Assembly: GCF_016481305.1 (NCBI RefSeq)
Contig: NZ_JAENBO010000001.1
Location: 434,001 to 498,000 of the forward strand
DNA: 64,000 nt
From: Streptococcus pacificus
GTDB taxonomy: Bacteria; Bacillota; Bacilli; Lactobacillales; Streptococcaceae
Direction of reading: 5' to 3'
Both the position numbers and the translations under genes were made by a program. The notes beneath the pieces were generated by a model. It saw only the letters and a program-made list of their open reading frames with translations. It ran no database searches and had not been told where the DNA came from. This document shows positions 30,293 to 39,152 of the stretch, in pieces (within the stretch, counting starts at the first letter, position 1; the number at the start of each line of letters is the position of its first letter).

Positions 30293-31243
30293 ATGAAATT
30301 ATCAGTCATTATTACTTTCTATAATGAAGAAAAAATGATAAAAAAAACTCATCAAGCCATGTCAGACCAATTAAAAGAAATGGTCAATACGGCTATTGAT
30401 GATTATGAATTAATTTATATTGATGACGGTAGCACAGACACTACCTTTTCGCTAATGAAAACTATTGCAGATACTGATGATAAGGTAAAATTTATCCGTT
30501 TTAGCCGTAATTTTGGTCGTGAGGGTGGTATTCTATCTGGGTTTCAATATGCAACAGGAGATGCCGCTATGGTCATGGATGGTGATTTACAGCATCCACC
30601 AAGTCTAATACCATTATTTGTTGCTGCTTATAAAGAAGGCTACGATATTGTGAGTGGGCAAAGAGACCGTCAAGGAGAAGCTCTTTTTGGCAGTATTTTT
30701 GCCAAACTATTTTATATGGTTTCAAACCGTCTCATGGATGTGCATCTAACAGATGGTAAGTCAGAATTAAGATTGTTGAGTAGAAGAGCTTATCAAAAAT
30801 TTATTTCTTTACCAGAGTATAATCGCTTTAATAAAGGACTTTATGAATGGATTGGCTTTAAAGAAAAAATCATTCCCTATCAAAATCAGGTCAGAGAAGA
30901 AGGAAAAAGTAAGTTTGGCTTTCGAAAATCTCTTAATTATGCCATCCAGGGTATTATTTCATTTAATGATAAACCCTTAAGAATTTCAATTCAATTTGGC
31001 TTATTTAGCATTTTTTTAGCCATTTTATATCTTTTATTTGAATTATTTAGATACATCCAACATCCAGACACAGCTGTAAGTGGTTATTTCACAACGATTG
31101 CAGCCATTATTCTCTTTAGCGGTGTTCAACTAATTTCTATTGGTATTTTAGGCGAATACATTGGAAAAATATATTATGAAGTGAAAAAAAGACCACATTA
31201 TATTATTAGTGAAACTAATATTGAAGAAATAAAGAAGGAATAA
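30293..31243 (+). CDS. Membrane-anchored GT2 glycosyltransferase (DPM1/GtrB/CsbB type)
   Basis: 316 aa. A GT-A domain (about 1-220) carries the YIDDGSTDTT motif (near 43), RFSRNFGREGG and the metal-binding D-x-D in VMDGDLQHPP. Two C-terminal membrane segments (about 230-255 and 265-290) are followed by a short tail. Such enzymes charge undecaprenyl phosphate with a sugar. The adjacent YfhO-type gene starts after four bases, so the pair probably makes and transfers a lipid-linked sugar to a cell-surface glycopolymer such as teichoic acid. The sugar and acceptor are not known. Confidence 0.88.
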   Translation: MKLSVIITFYNEEKMIKKTHQAMSDQLKEMVNTAIDDYELIYIDDGSTDTTFSLMKTIADTDDKVKFIRFSRNFGREGGILSGFQYATGDAAMVMDGDLQHPPSLIPLFVAAYKEGYDIVSGQRDRQGEALFGSIFAKLFYMVSNRLMDVHLTDGKSELRLLSRRAYQKFISLPEYNRFNKGLYEWIGFKEKIIPYQNQVREEGKSKFGFRKSLNYAIQGIISFNDKPLRISIQFGLFSIFLAILYLLFELFRYIQHPDTAVSGYFTTIAAIILFSGVQLISIGILGEYIGKIYYEVKKRPHYIISETNIEEIKKE

Positions 31244-31246
31244 GCA

Positions 31247-34183
31247 ATGAATCAAACGACTCATCAAAAGAGTTTTCTCAAAAAAGTATATCAAGAGTAT
31301 CAACCCTTGATTCAAAAGCATAAAAAAACAATCACCTACCTTTCAAGTGCTATACTACCAATTTTGGTGATGCTTATTGTCTGGTTCTTTATGGGGGCTT
31401 TTCCGTTTGGTAAGAAAACCTTGATGGCAGTTGATTTCGGTCAACAATACATTAGTTTTTACGGTTTCTTAAAAGAAACAATCCTAACGGGAGATTGGTC
31501 TGCATTTTTCTACTCGTTCACCAAATCTATCGGAGGACCGATGATTGGTATTCTAGGATACTATCTCATTAGTCCATTTAATATTTTTTATATTTTATTA
31601 CCCTTGTCTCAATTTAAATGGGCTGTTTTTTTAACGATCCTTTTAAGATATGGCGCTATTTCCTTGAGTTTTAGTCATCTTTTAATTAAAAGGTATAAGG
31701 GCTTGCAAAAGAAAGCTTGGCTGGTCCCACTTTTATCACTATCATATGCCCTTTCAGGCATGTTAGTGTCATATCAGATGAATGTGCTATTTTATGATGC
31801 CATGTTCATGCTTCCTTTAGTTATTTTGACACTGGAAGAAACTTTAGATGGTAAAAGGCCATTTGGCTATATACTAACCTTAGCCTTAACCATGTTTTTA
31901 CAGTTCTATATGGGCTATATGATCTGTTTATTTGTGGTTTTATATGCTTGTTACTATTTATCTCCTAAACTAGCTACTAAAGAGACTTTACGAAACAGGT
32001 TAATCGCTTTCTTTCTGCCATTATTTAAGACAGCTTTTTATTCCATTTTAGCAATTGGAAGTGTTTTTGTGCTTTTATATCCTATTTTCTTAAATCTATT
32101 AGAAAGTAAAGGAGCGATAGGAGGCGCCTTATTATTTAGTTGGGATTTTCAAATTAATCCTCTCGACATCTTATCAAAGCTGTTTGTTGGTGGTTTTGAT
32201 GATAATTCATGGTCAAAAGGTCCGAGCCTTCCAAACATTTACGTTGGGGCCCTATCCTTGATTAGTTTTTTCTTTTACTTTAGACACGTCAAAGACCATC
32301 TTTATCAGAAAATTGCTACAGGACTTGTTGTTAGCATTTTCCTTATCTCATTTGTAAATGAATTCACGAGTAAAATTTGGCACATGGGCCAAAATCCAGC
32401 TGGCTTTTTCTATCGCTTTTCTTGGATTTTTTCATTCTTTATTATTCTAATTACTTATAAAGTATTAAAAACCGGTGTAAAAATTAGCACAAAAGAATTG
32501 ATTTTAGCACTTGTTATCGCTTTAGCTAGCGTTATCTATGTAGTGAGTCAATCTTATACTTATATTGCACTTAAGCAGGTTAAGGCTATCACTAGTTTTG
32601 TTGCCGAAAATCCTAGGCTAGTAATATTTTTACTAACTCTTATCCCTTTAATAAGTAGCTATTTTATTTGGCTTAAAAAAGAATATTCTGCTTTACAGCG
32701 CATCATTTTGATAATAATAGTAGCATTAACGATTCCAGCGGAGTATTTTTTACTACTTAAGGGCTTTCTACTGACACAAGTAGTCTTGACACTATTTACC
32801 TGGATTCTTGTGTTACTTCTATATTATTTTGGCCCAAGTCGTTTGCTTTGGACACTTATCTATGGTGTGACAATCTTTGAACTAGGTCTTAATGCCTATT
32901 TATCACAATATACGCTTTACTATGCTGATGCAGATAAATTTACCGATGCCACTATATCGGTAAAAGAAGTAACAGACAAAATTCAAAAAGAAAGTAAGGT
33001 TGGTTTTTATCGAATTGGAACAACATTTTCCTATTCAAGAACAACACCAAGTCTGGTCTCCTATCCTGGCTTAAGCAGCTTTAGTTCCAGCTTGGAGCGC
33101 TCAACCATGGATCTCTTTTCTTACTTAGGTGACATAGGGGTTAACGCCTCGACACAATATACTAACGGGACACTATTAACCGATGCTTTATTTGCAGTCA
33201 GATACTATGTTGATGTAAAAGATCATACGCAAGAAGAAATAGACGAGCATCCTGAAAAAATGTTTTTCAATAAGAATTCTAGTCGTTTTGATTTAACCAG
33301 TTACTATCACAAAATTGATGAAAATGACCGCTACCTTGTCTACGAAAACCCTAATGTTTTTTCAGTTGCCTTTGGCACAAATAGTGTCACTCAAAGTATT
33401 TTATTTGGATTAAACAATCCTATTGCCAACCAAAATATTATTTTAAAATCAATGGCAGGTACCGATACAAACTATTTTGAACAATTTAGCTTTTCAGATA
33501 TTGAAATTGAAAATATGGAAAAAGTAGATGGTCCAAACGGGCAACCCGTTTACAATCGTATTGACAAAAATCAACTAGGAATTATTAGATTTAAAATTAT
33601 TCCAAAGAGCTCATTTACTTATTATTTCCTAACTCCTTCAGGCTTGGAAACAAAACGTGACAATCTTTCAATTTTATTAAATAATAAGTGGCTAACTAAT
33701 CAAAAGTCATATTCTCAAAAGCAATTATGGCAATTAACTCATAATACTGAAGGACAAGAGACTGTTCTTGAAATGCGTTTTTCTGACGATGAGGTTTATA
33801 TTGAAAATGCTGGCCTAGTAAGGGCTAATAATGTTGAAATTGAAAAAATACTTGCCGACAGATTAAAACAAAGTATGACTGTTACTGAATGGACAAATAC
33901 AACCATTAAAGGATTTGTTGATATTACTGATAATAGTGATGTCATGATGACAAGTATTCCTTATAGTTCAGATTGGAACGTTACTGTTGATGGTAAAAAA
34001 GTTGAAACAACAAAAGCTTGGAACAGTCTTTTATCATTTCCTATCACCTCAGGAAAACATACCATTGAGATGCATTATTCACCTAAAGGTTTAAAAACTG
34101 GAATAGCAGTTTCAGCCTTATCAATTAGCATGATTTCTTTCTTGTGGTACAAAGATAAAAAATCTCCTCATTCTTATAAATAA
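31247..34183 (+). CDS. YfhO-family polytopic membrane protein (putative GT-C glycosyltransferase)
   Basis: 978 aa. An N-terminal cytoplasmic stretch (about 1-30) is followed by a dozen or more membrane helices up to about residue 560, then a large extracellular domain (about 570-950) and a last membrane helix near 952-970. The early conserved segment LMAVDFGQQYISFYGFLKET near residue 60 fits a GT-C-like first loop. YfhO proteins act with CsbB/GtrB-type GT2 enzymes in glycosylation of lipoteichoic acid or similar polymers. Forms a two-gene operon with the GT2 gene and ends at a strong terminator. Confidence 0.88.
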   Translation: MNQTTHQKSFLKKVYQEYQPLIQKHKKTITYLSSAILPILVMLIVWFFMGAFPFGKKTLMAVDFGQQYISFYGFLKETILTGDWSAFFYSFTKSIGGPMIGILGYYLISPFNIFYILLPLSQFKWAVFLTILLRYGAISLSFSHLLIKRYKGLQKKAWLVPLLSLSYALSGMLVSYQMNVLFYDAMFMLPLVILTLEETLDGKRPFGYILTLALTMFLQFYMGYMICLFVVLYACYYLSPKLATKETLRNRLIAFFLPLFKTAFYSILAIGSVFVLLYPIFLNLLESKGAIGGALLFSWDFQINPLDILSKLFVGGFDDNSWSKGPSLPNIYVGALSLISFFFYFRHVKDHLYQKIATGLVVSIFLISFVNEFTSKIWHMGQNPAGFFYRFSWIFSFFIILITYKVLKTGVKISTKELILALVIALASVIYVVSQSYTYIALKQVKAITSFVAENPRLVIFLLTLIPLISSYFIWLKKEYSALQRIILIIIVALTIPAEYFLLLKGFLLTQVVLTLFTWILVLLLYYFGPSRLLWTLIYGVTIFELGLNAYLSQYTLYYADADKFTDATISVKEVTDKIQKESKVGFYRIGTTFSYSRTTPSLVSYPGLSSFSSSLERSTMDLFSYLGDIGVNASTQYTNGTLLTDALFAVRYYVDVKDHTQEEIDEHPEKMFFNKNSSRFDLTSYYHKIDENDRYLVYENPNVFSVAFGTNSVTQSILFGLNNPIANQNIILKSMAGTDTNYFEQFSFSDIEIENMEKVDGPNGQPVYNRIDKNQLGIIRFKIIPKSSFTYYFLTPSGLETKRDNLSILLNNKWLTNQKSYSQKQLWQLTHNTEGQETVLEMRFSDDEVYIENAGLVRANNVEIEKILADRLKQSMTVTEWTNTTIKGFVDITDNSDVMMTSIPYSSDWNVTVDGKKVETTKAWNSLLSFPITSGKHTIEMHYSPKGLKTGIAVSALSISMISFLWYKDKKSPHSYK

Positions 34184-34193
34184 GAGTCAATTA

Positions 34194-34226
34194 AAAAGGC
34201 CGCCACTTTTTGTGGTGGCCTTTTGA
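34194..34226. terminator. Terminator between YfhO gene and YbaK-family gene
   Basis: AAAAGGCCGCCAC (34194-34206) pairs with GTGGTGGCCTTTT (34212-34224) with one wobble pair. A/T flanks on both sides make it usable in both directions. Confidence 0.9.
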
Positions 34227-34238
34227 TATATTTTCAAG

Positions 34239-34727
34239 TTACAAATCAATAATCTCGACAGGATTTCCTAAATGTTCTATAAAAGTGAGTAAATCCTTAG
34301 TAGCAATGAAAAGTGTTTTGGTATTAATAGTTGGGTGAAAGCTCATTATTTTTTCAGACATAATCTCACGATCAAAATAAACACGAATATCATGCTCCTT
34401 ATTAAATAGTAAGCCAAAAGGAGAAACAACGCCTGGTTCTAATGACGTTTTTTCATCAATGAGTTGCTCAGAAGCTAATTTAATTCTTTTTTCTTGAATG
34501 ATTTCTTTAAAATGATCTAAATTTAAGCGTTTTTGATCATCCATGACCACTAGATAAAAAGCAGTTTTTTTCTTATTGGTCAAAAAGAGTGTTTTTGTTC
34601 GAACACCTTCAATTCCTTCAATGAAAGAGTCTGCTTGTTCTGTGGTTAAAGCAGGTTCATGAGAAACAATATCATAGGGTAATTTTAAGCTGTCTAGTTT
34701 AGTTATTAATTCTTGATATAATGTCAT
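34239..34727 (-). CDS. YbaK/ProX-family aminoacyl-tRNA deacylase (PrdX-like)
   Basis: 162 aa. The domain matches trans-editing factors that hydrolyse mischarged Ala-tRNA(Pro) or related species. HEPALTTEQA near 23-32, TKTLFLTNKK (near 45-54), the AFYLVVMDDQKRL lysine-rich strand and PGVVSPFGLLFN (near 97-108) are typical of the PrdX branch. AAGGAGGTT precedes the ATG. Exact tRNA specificity cannot be read from sequence. Confidence 0.85.
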   Translation of the reverse strand: MTLYQELITKLDSLKLPYDIVSHEPALTTEQADSFIEGIEGVRTKTLFLTNKKKTAFYLVVMDDQKRLNLDHFKEIIQEKRIKLASEQLIDEKTSLEPGVVSPFGLLFNKEHDIRVYFDREIMSEKIMSFHPTINTKTLFIATKDLLTFIEHLGNPVEIIDL

Positions 34728-34823
34728 ATTAACCTCCTTTTAGTTCAACTCTTTTCTAATATTATTGTAGTTCTTTTCTAATCTTTCAGCAAGTTTTAAA
34801 AGCTAATCTTATTAAAAATATCT

Positions 34824-34834
34824 TATGGTATAAT
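34824..34834 (+). promoter_or_regulatory. Extended -10 promoter of the SGNH hydrolase gene
   Basis: TATGGTATAAT with the -10 at 34829-34834, 60 bases before the ATG at 34895. Confidence 0.65.
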
Positions 34835-34894
34835 AGGGTAAGTATTCCAAACTGATTTTTATAAGGAAGTATTTATCTGGGAGGGGAATTAATA

Positions 34895-35533
34895 ATGTCA
34901 AACGAAAAAATGATGCGTTATTACTTTAAAATTCAAAACGATAAAAGACAAGCCTATCAAATCGAAAATAGATGCACTTTAAGGTTTCCTGAGATTATCT
35001 TTATAGGAGACTCTATTGTAGAATTTTTCAAGTTGGAAGACTATTTCAAAACAGCAAAAGTCTTAGCTAATAGAGGGATTTCTGCCTATACTTCAGAAAT
35101 TTTACTCGAGTACTTAGACACTCATGTTTTTGGTGACCAACTAAAAACAGTCTTTATCTTGATTGGTACCAATGACATTGGACTTTCAATACCAAAAGAA
35201 AAAACGATTCAAAACCTTCAAAAAATCATCGATAAAATTAAAAAAGAGTATCCTCATGTGGCGATTGTTTTGCTAGAAATTCTACCTGTTAATACAGCAC
35301 AATTTGATTTAAGTAGATTCGGCATGAGAGATAATCAGACAATTGCTAGTTTAAATAGTGCTTATGAAGACTTGACTCATCAATTTGATCAGGTGACACT
35401 TTTACGAACTCATAACGCTTTTTTAGATAATGAAGGACAATTAACTGTTGATTATACAAAGGATGGCCTTCATCTGTCAGATAAAGGCTATCAAGTCCTT
35501 GCAGAGTTGATCAATCAAACTGACTTGCTATAA
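34895..35533 (+). CDS. SGNH/GDSL-family esterase or acyl hydrolase
   Basis: 212 aa, cytoplasmic (no signal peptide). SGNH blocks are complete: IFIGDSIVEFF with nucleophile Ser40, Gly61 in NRGISAYTS, IGTNDIG with Asn93, and DGLHLSDKGY with Asp190 and His193. Related proteins include platelet-activating-factor acetylhydrolase-like and rhamnogalacturonan acetylesterase-like enzymes. The natural ester is unknown. GGGAGGGG is a good ribosome binding site upstream. Confidence 0.88.
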   Translation: MSNEKMMRYYFKIQNDKRQAYQIENRCTLRFPEIIFIGDSIVEFFKLEDYFKTAKVLANRGISAYTSEILLEYLDTHVFGDQLKTVFILIGTNDIGLSIPKEKTIQNLQKIIDKIKKEYPHVAIVLLEILPVNTAQFDLSRFGMRDNQTIASLNSAYEDLTHQFDQVTLLRTHNAFLDNEGQLTVDYTKDGLHLSDKGYQVLAELINQTDLL

Positions 35534-35548
35534 GAATTGGAGACTATT

Positions 35549-35935
35549 TTGAAAAAGAAATTGCTTTTTGTCCTTATACCAATGATCTTAGTCGGTGGAA
35601 TATTTATGACTTTTAGTCTAAATAACAGTAAAATAGAAGAAGATAATTGGAAGAAAGAACAAGAAGAACGAGTTGCTTTATATCTTATTAATAATTTTGA
35701 TTTAGCAGATGGTAGTGACATTGAAGAAATTGAAGTAGTTGATTTTGAAAAAAATTCAATGACGGGTACTTGGTGGATTACTCTTTGTGTAAATAATAAA
35801 TATAATATGGATTTTTCACTAACCAAATCTAATAATAATCTTCGAACATCACACTATTCACCAATAGATTTTATAGATAAAACAACTATTGGTACTTTAA
35901 CTGAATTACCAGTAAAATTGAAATATATAAAGTGA
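35549..35935 (+). CDS. DUF1433-like membrane-anchored small protein
   Basis: About 128 aa. Residues 4-23 are a hydrophobic membrane or signal segment without lipobox Cys. The rest is acidic and soluble: KKEQEERVALYLINNFDL followed by an MTGTWWITLCVNNK strand resembles DUF1433 proteins, known mostly as small staphylococcal lipoproteins. I chose TTG 35549 because GGAG at 35539-35542 is spaced six bases from it; TTG 35537 would add four residues and lacks a site. Follows the SGNH gene by 15 bases, so probably the same transcript. Role unknown. Confidence 0.65.
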   Translation: MKKKLLFVLIPMILVGGIFMTFSLNNSKIEEDNWKKEQEERVALYLINNFDLADGSDIEEIEVVDFEKNSMTGTWWITLCVNNKYNMDFSLTKSNNNLRTSHYSPIDFIDKTTIGTLTELPVKLKYIK

Positions 35936-36033
35936 TCATTGAAGATACTTTATATTAAACTAGATTAAGTTTTCATGTTGTTTTGTATGATATTGTAACA
36001 GATAATAAATTTATCATTTTCTAGGAATGATAA

Positions 36034-36213
36034 TTTGAACTATTAAAACTAAATGAAATAGACGTTGATAAAAAAATTAAAGCGGTTGGTATTGATTCGA
36101 AAGAACAATTGGAATTCATTAATAGTCAGTTTGATGCCTCCATTAAAGGGGAATGGTCTCGAAAAGTTTGCGAGACTGTTTCATCTGAAAGTAAAAGTTA
36201 TCTTGATTTATAA
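36034..36213 (+). pseudogene. Headless coding fragment
   Basis: An open frame of about 59 codons without any start codon, preceded by a TAA at 36031 and ending at TAA 36211. The readable text includes KLNEIDVDKKIKAVGID, then QLEFINSQFDASIKGEW, then SKSYLDL at the end. This looks like the C-terminal remnant of a lost gene; I do not recognise the family. A perfect GTCTCG/CGAGAC inverted repeat (36156-36161 and 36171-36176) lies inside it. The remaining 35936-36033 stretch shows only AT-rich DNA and an imperfect hairpin (36007-36036). Confidence 0.45.
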
Positions 36214-36246
36214 GTTTTATTGAGTAGTAATAGTGATTAATGAATG

Positions 36247-36275
36247 AGTGGTGCTTTTTCTTGCATCACTATTTT
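36247..36275 (+). terminator. Terminator before the HAD gene
   Basis: AGTGGTGC (36247-36254) pairs with GCATCACT (36263-36270), one G-T pair, followed by ATTTTT. Confidence 0.65.
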
Positions 36276-36283
36276 TGTGTAAT

Positions 36284-36324
36284 TATGGTATAATACAGTG
36301 AAAGAAAATCATCTTACGATGATT
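36284..36324 (+). promoter_or_regulatory. HAD gene promoter with a 5' leader hairpin
   Basis: TATGGTATAAT (-10 at 36289-36294) is followed, near the predicted transcript start, by AATCATC (36307-36313) and GATGATT (36318-36324), a perfect 7-bp stem with a TTAC loop. The hairpin lies just before the GAAAGGATG ribosome binding site. Confidence 0.55.
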
Positions 36325-36348
36325 GTTTTGAAAGGATGTAGTTTTTAA

Positions 36349-37173
36349 ATGGCTGTAAAGCTAATTGCTTGTGATATGGATGGGACCTTGTTAGATAACA
36401 AAGGTAGTTATGATCGTTCTCGATTTGAAAAGATGTTAAATTCACTCAAAGAAAAAGACATCAAATTTTTGGTGGCAACTGGTAATAATATAGGACGTCT
36501 TTCTCTGATGTTTGATGGCCTTTTTGATGATTTAAGTTTTGTTGCTGAAAATGGGTCGCACTTGTTAGAAAATGGAAAAACATTTTCTCGTAAAGGTATT
36601 TCAGATGATCTTGTTTGTGATTTTTTAGACTTTTACCATGATAAATTAGTTGATTACCGCGTGATGATTTCTACTGCCGAATCGTCATATGTTCTTGAAG
36701 GTGCAACATTTGATTTTTCAAGAGCAGCCATCGAAAAAGAACAACTTGATAAGTTTTTAAGTCGGATAAAATTGCTTAAATCATTTTCAGAGTTACCAAA
36801 CGAACCTTTTTTGAAAATTAATATGGCAATTCCGGTTAAACATGAAAATGAAATCATTTCATCTTTCAACCGTAACTTTAAAGGCCCCTTAACTGCAGTA
36901 ACCAGTGGTTATGGTGCTGTAGATGTCACACCTAAAGGAATTCACAAAGCTTGGGGAATCGAGCAATTTATGAAAAAATGGCATATCAAGCCAGAAGAAG
37001 TGATGGCTTTTGGCGACGCTCCTAATGATATTGAGATGTTAAAACTTGCAAAATATTCATATGCCATGGCAAATGCCCCACAAGATGTGAAAGACAGCGG
37101 CCATTTTATTGCTCCTAGTAATGACGACAATGGTGTGTTTAGAGTCATTGAAACACAAATACTAGAACGATAG
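36349..37173 (+). CDS. Cof-type HAD-IIB sugar/nucleotide phosphatase
   Basis: 274 aa. HAD motif I is ACDMDGTLLD (Asp9 and Asp11), motif II is the VATGNN threonine, and motif IV is VMAFGDAPNDIEML (near 225-238). The Cof cap is inserted between. GIHKAWGIEQFMKKW is the conserved lysine region. Family enzymes dephosphorylate sugar phosphates or related metabolites; the substrate here is open. Confidence 0.9.
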   Translation: MAVKLIACDMDGTLLDNKGSYDRSRFEKMLNSLKEKDIKFLVATGNNIGRLSLMFDGLFDDLSFVAENGSHLLENGKTFSRKGISDDLVCDFLDFYHDKLVDYRVMISTAESSYVLEGATFDFSRAAIEKEQLDKFLSRIKLLKSFSELPNEPFLKINMAIPVKHENEIISSFNRNFKGPLTAVTSGYGAVDVTPKGIHKAWGIEQFMKKWHIKPEEVMAFGDAPNDIEMLKLAKYSYAMANAPQDVKDSGHFIAPSNDDNGVFRVIETQILER

Positions 37174-37212
37174 AAAGTTTTGTTTTTACCACTCATTGTT
37201 TAAGGAGAACAA

Positions 37213-38361
37213 ATGAAATTAAATAAAATTTATTTTTACTATGTTATTTTAACGTTTGCGCTTTGCTATGCCATTATGACCTATTGGTCAACAGGTGAAG
37301 GCATTTTAAGAACTCTTTATCAAGCAGCGACACCTTTTTTGATGGGAGCAGCAGTGGCTTTTGTTGTCAATATTGTAATGACTGCCTATGAAAGATTGTT
37401 TTCGATGATTTTTCCACCTAAAAAGCATGAGAAAGTTAAAAAATCATTGGCTATGCTTTTAGCTTATGCTACTTTTATTATTGTAGCAACTCTTATTTTT
37501 ACTATCGTTTTACCAGATCTGATTTCAAGTTTAAAATCCTTACTATCAATTAATCCGTCAGATATTCAAAGAATTATTGATGATTTGCAAAATAACGAAA
37601 TGGTTTCTCGAGTCTTGACATTATTTGGAACCGAAACTGAACTTAGTCAGTTGATTAGCCAGTACAGCAAACAAGTTTTAGAGCAATTCTTATCTGTTTT
37701 AACAGGTGTTTTATCTTCGGTCACATCAATTGCATCGACTTTATTGTCCGTTTTTGTTAGTCTAGTATTCTCCATTTACGTTTTAGGGAATAAAGAAAAA
37801 CTTAAGTATCAATTTAACCTACTCGTTTCGACTTATTTGGAGAAATATGAAGAGAAAATTCATTACCTCACAGATATTTTGAACAAACGGTTTCACAGTT
37901 TCTTTGTTAGTCAAACGTTAGAAGCGATGATTCTTGGTAGTTTATCAACTATAGGAATGATGATTCTTGGTTTACCATATTCAGCGACAATTGGGATTTT
38001 AATTGCCTTTACAGCCATTATTCCTGTCGTTGGTCCTTATATCGGGGTGACTATTGGTGCTATTTTGATTATGACACAATCCTTATCCCAAGCGCTAGTC
38101 TTTCTGATTTTTGTTGTTATTTTACAACAATTTGAGGGCAATGTGATTTATCCAAGGGTCGTTGGCGGCTCTATTGGCCTTCCTTCCATGTGGGTATTGT
38201 TATCAATTGCCATAGGAGCATCCTTGTATGGCGTTTTAGGGATGTTATTATCTGTTCCATTGTCAGCCAGTCTTTATCAAATTATAAAAGATAATGTTGC
38301 CAAAAAACAAGCAAAAAAAGCTTTGGCTAAAGTAGTTGAAGCTAAGGAACAAACCTCATAA
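37213..38361 (+). CDS. AI-2E family permease
   Basis: 382 aa polytopic membrane protein with about eight helices. Hydrophobic segments lie near 8-28, 33-58, 75-100, 160-185, and a cluster from 235 to 350. The conserved GLPYSATIGILIAFTAIIPVVGPYIG block (described by its ends GLPYSATIG and PVVGPYIG) and VGGSIGLPSMWVLLSIAIGA are typical of PF01594. Family members have been linked to AI-2 export or Na+/H+ exchange; no substrate can be assigned. It follows the HAD gene after 39 bases with AAGGAG. Confidence 0.88.
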   Translation: MKLNKIYFYYVILTFALCYAIMTYWSTGEGILRTLYQAATPFLMGAAVAFVVNIVMTAYERLFSMIFPPKKHEKVKKSLAMLLAYATFIIVATLIFTIVLPDLISSLKSLLSINPSDIQRIIDDLQNNEMVSRVLTLFGTETELSQLISQYSKQVLEQFLSVLTGVLSSVTSIASTLLSVFVSLVFSIYVLGNKEKLKYQFNLLVSTYLEKYEEKIHYLTDILNKRFHSFFVSQTLEAMILGSLSTIGMMILGLPYSATIGILIAFTAIIPVVGPYIGVTIGAILIMTQSLSQALVFLIFVVILQQFEGNVIYPRVVGGSIGLPSMWVLLSIAIGASLYGVLGMLLSVPLSASLYQIIKDNVAKKQAKKALAKVVEAKEQTS

Positions 38362-38374
38362 ATGGTTAACTAAA

Positions 38375-38403
38375 AAAACCTTATCCATTGGATAAGGTTT
38401 TTA
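38375..38403 (+). terminator. Terminator after AI-2E permease
   Basis: AAAACCTTATCC (38375-38386) pairs perfectly with GGATAAGGTTTT (38390-38401) around ATT. Confidence 0.85.
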
Positions 38404-38437
38404 ATGTCTATAACGAATAATATAGTAGAGGTGATTT

Positions 38438-39118
38438 ATGTATAAGATAAGATTTGAAAAAGAAGCCATTTTGCCAAGAGAGCGTTTAGTTGTAGAAGGA
38501 GCTGAAAGTTTAAGCAACCAGGAACTACTTGCCATTATTCTAAGGACTGGAAACAAAAAAGAGTCAGTTCTAAATATGGCAAACTCTATTCTAACAAAAG
38601 TAGAAACCATTGGTGCCTTTAAGCATCTCTCCTTGCAGGAACTTCAAACAATATTTGGGATAGGCAATATTCGTTCTATTGAAATTAAAGCCATGATTGA
38701 ATTTGCAACTAGAATTAAAGAAGCTGAGATAAAAAAAACAGATCAGTTGCTTAGCAGTGAAAAGTTAGCCAGACAAATGATGCTTGAGTTGGGTGATAAA
38801 AGACAAGAAGAATTAAGGGCTATTTACCTTGATACCCAAAATCGTATTATTGAACAAAAAACAATTTTTATTGGCACTGTCAGACGTTCACTCGCTGAGC
38901 CTAGAGAAATTCTTCATTATGCCTGTAAGGCTATGGCGACCTCTTTAATTGTTGTCCATAACCATCCATCAAATTCATGCTATCCTAGTGAAAATGATAA
39001 ATTATTTACTGATAAGATAAAGAGAACATGTGAGGATTTAGGGATTGTCTTTCTAGATCATATTATTGTTGGGCAAACAAACTATTATAGTTTTAGAGAG
39101 GAAGATGATTTGTTTTAA
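38438..39118 (+). CDS. radC: RadC-family JAB-domain protein
   Basis: 226 aa. An N-terminal helix-hairpin-helix region ([17 protein letters not shown], near 68-84) precedes a JAMM/MPN+ metallo-domain whose ligands are intact: [16 protein letters not shown] gives HxH-x7-S-x2-D. The historical role in repair is doubtful; the biochemical role is unsettled. AGAGGTG precedes the ATG. Confidence 0.93.
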   Translation: MYKIRFEKEAILPRERLVVEGAESLSNQELLAIILRTGNKKESVLNMANSILTKVETIGAFKHLSLQELQTIFGIGNIRSIEIKAMIEFATRIKEAEIKKTDQLLSSEKLARQMMLELGDKRQEELRAIYLDTQNRIIEQKTIFIGTVRRSLAEPREILHYACKAMATSLIVVHNHPSNSCYPSENDKLFTDKIKRTCEDLGIVFLDHIIVGQTNYYSFREEDDLF

Positions 39119-39123
39119 ACTAA

Positions 39124-39148
39124 AAACAGTAGAGAGGCTCTACTGTTT
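39124..39148. terminator. Convergent terminator between radC and rex
   Basis: AAACAGTAGAG (39124-39134) pairs perfectly with CTCTACTGTTT (39138-39148) around AGG. The better T tract is on the minus strand, so it mainly ends rex. Confidence 0.75.
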
Positions 39149-39152
39149 AGAA

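Noticed and set aside
36007-36036. Imperfect hairpin (ATCATT/AATGAT) ahead of the headless fragment
   Set aside because: AT-rich, bulged, without a T tract, and in non-coding decayed DNA. Expected by chance at this base composition.
34895-36240. Prophage or toxin-antitoxin island
   Set aside because: No integrase, attachment repeats, toxin fold or paired regulator was found; only small accessory genes.
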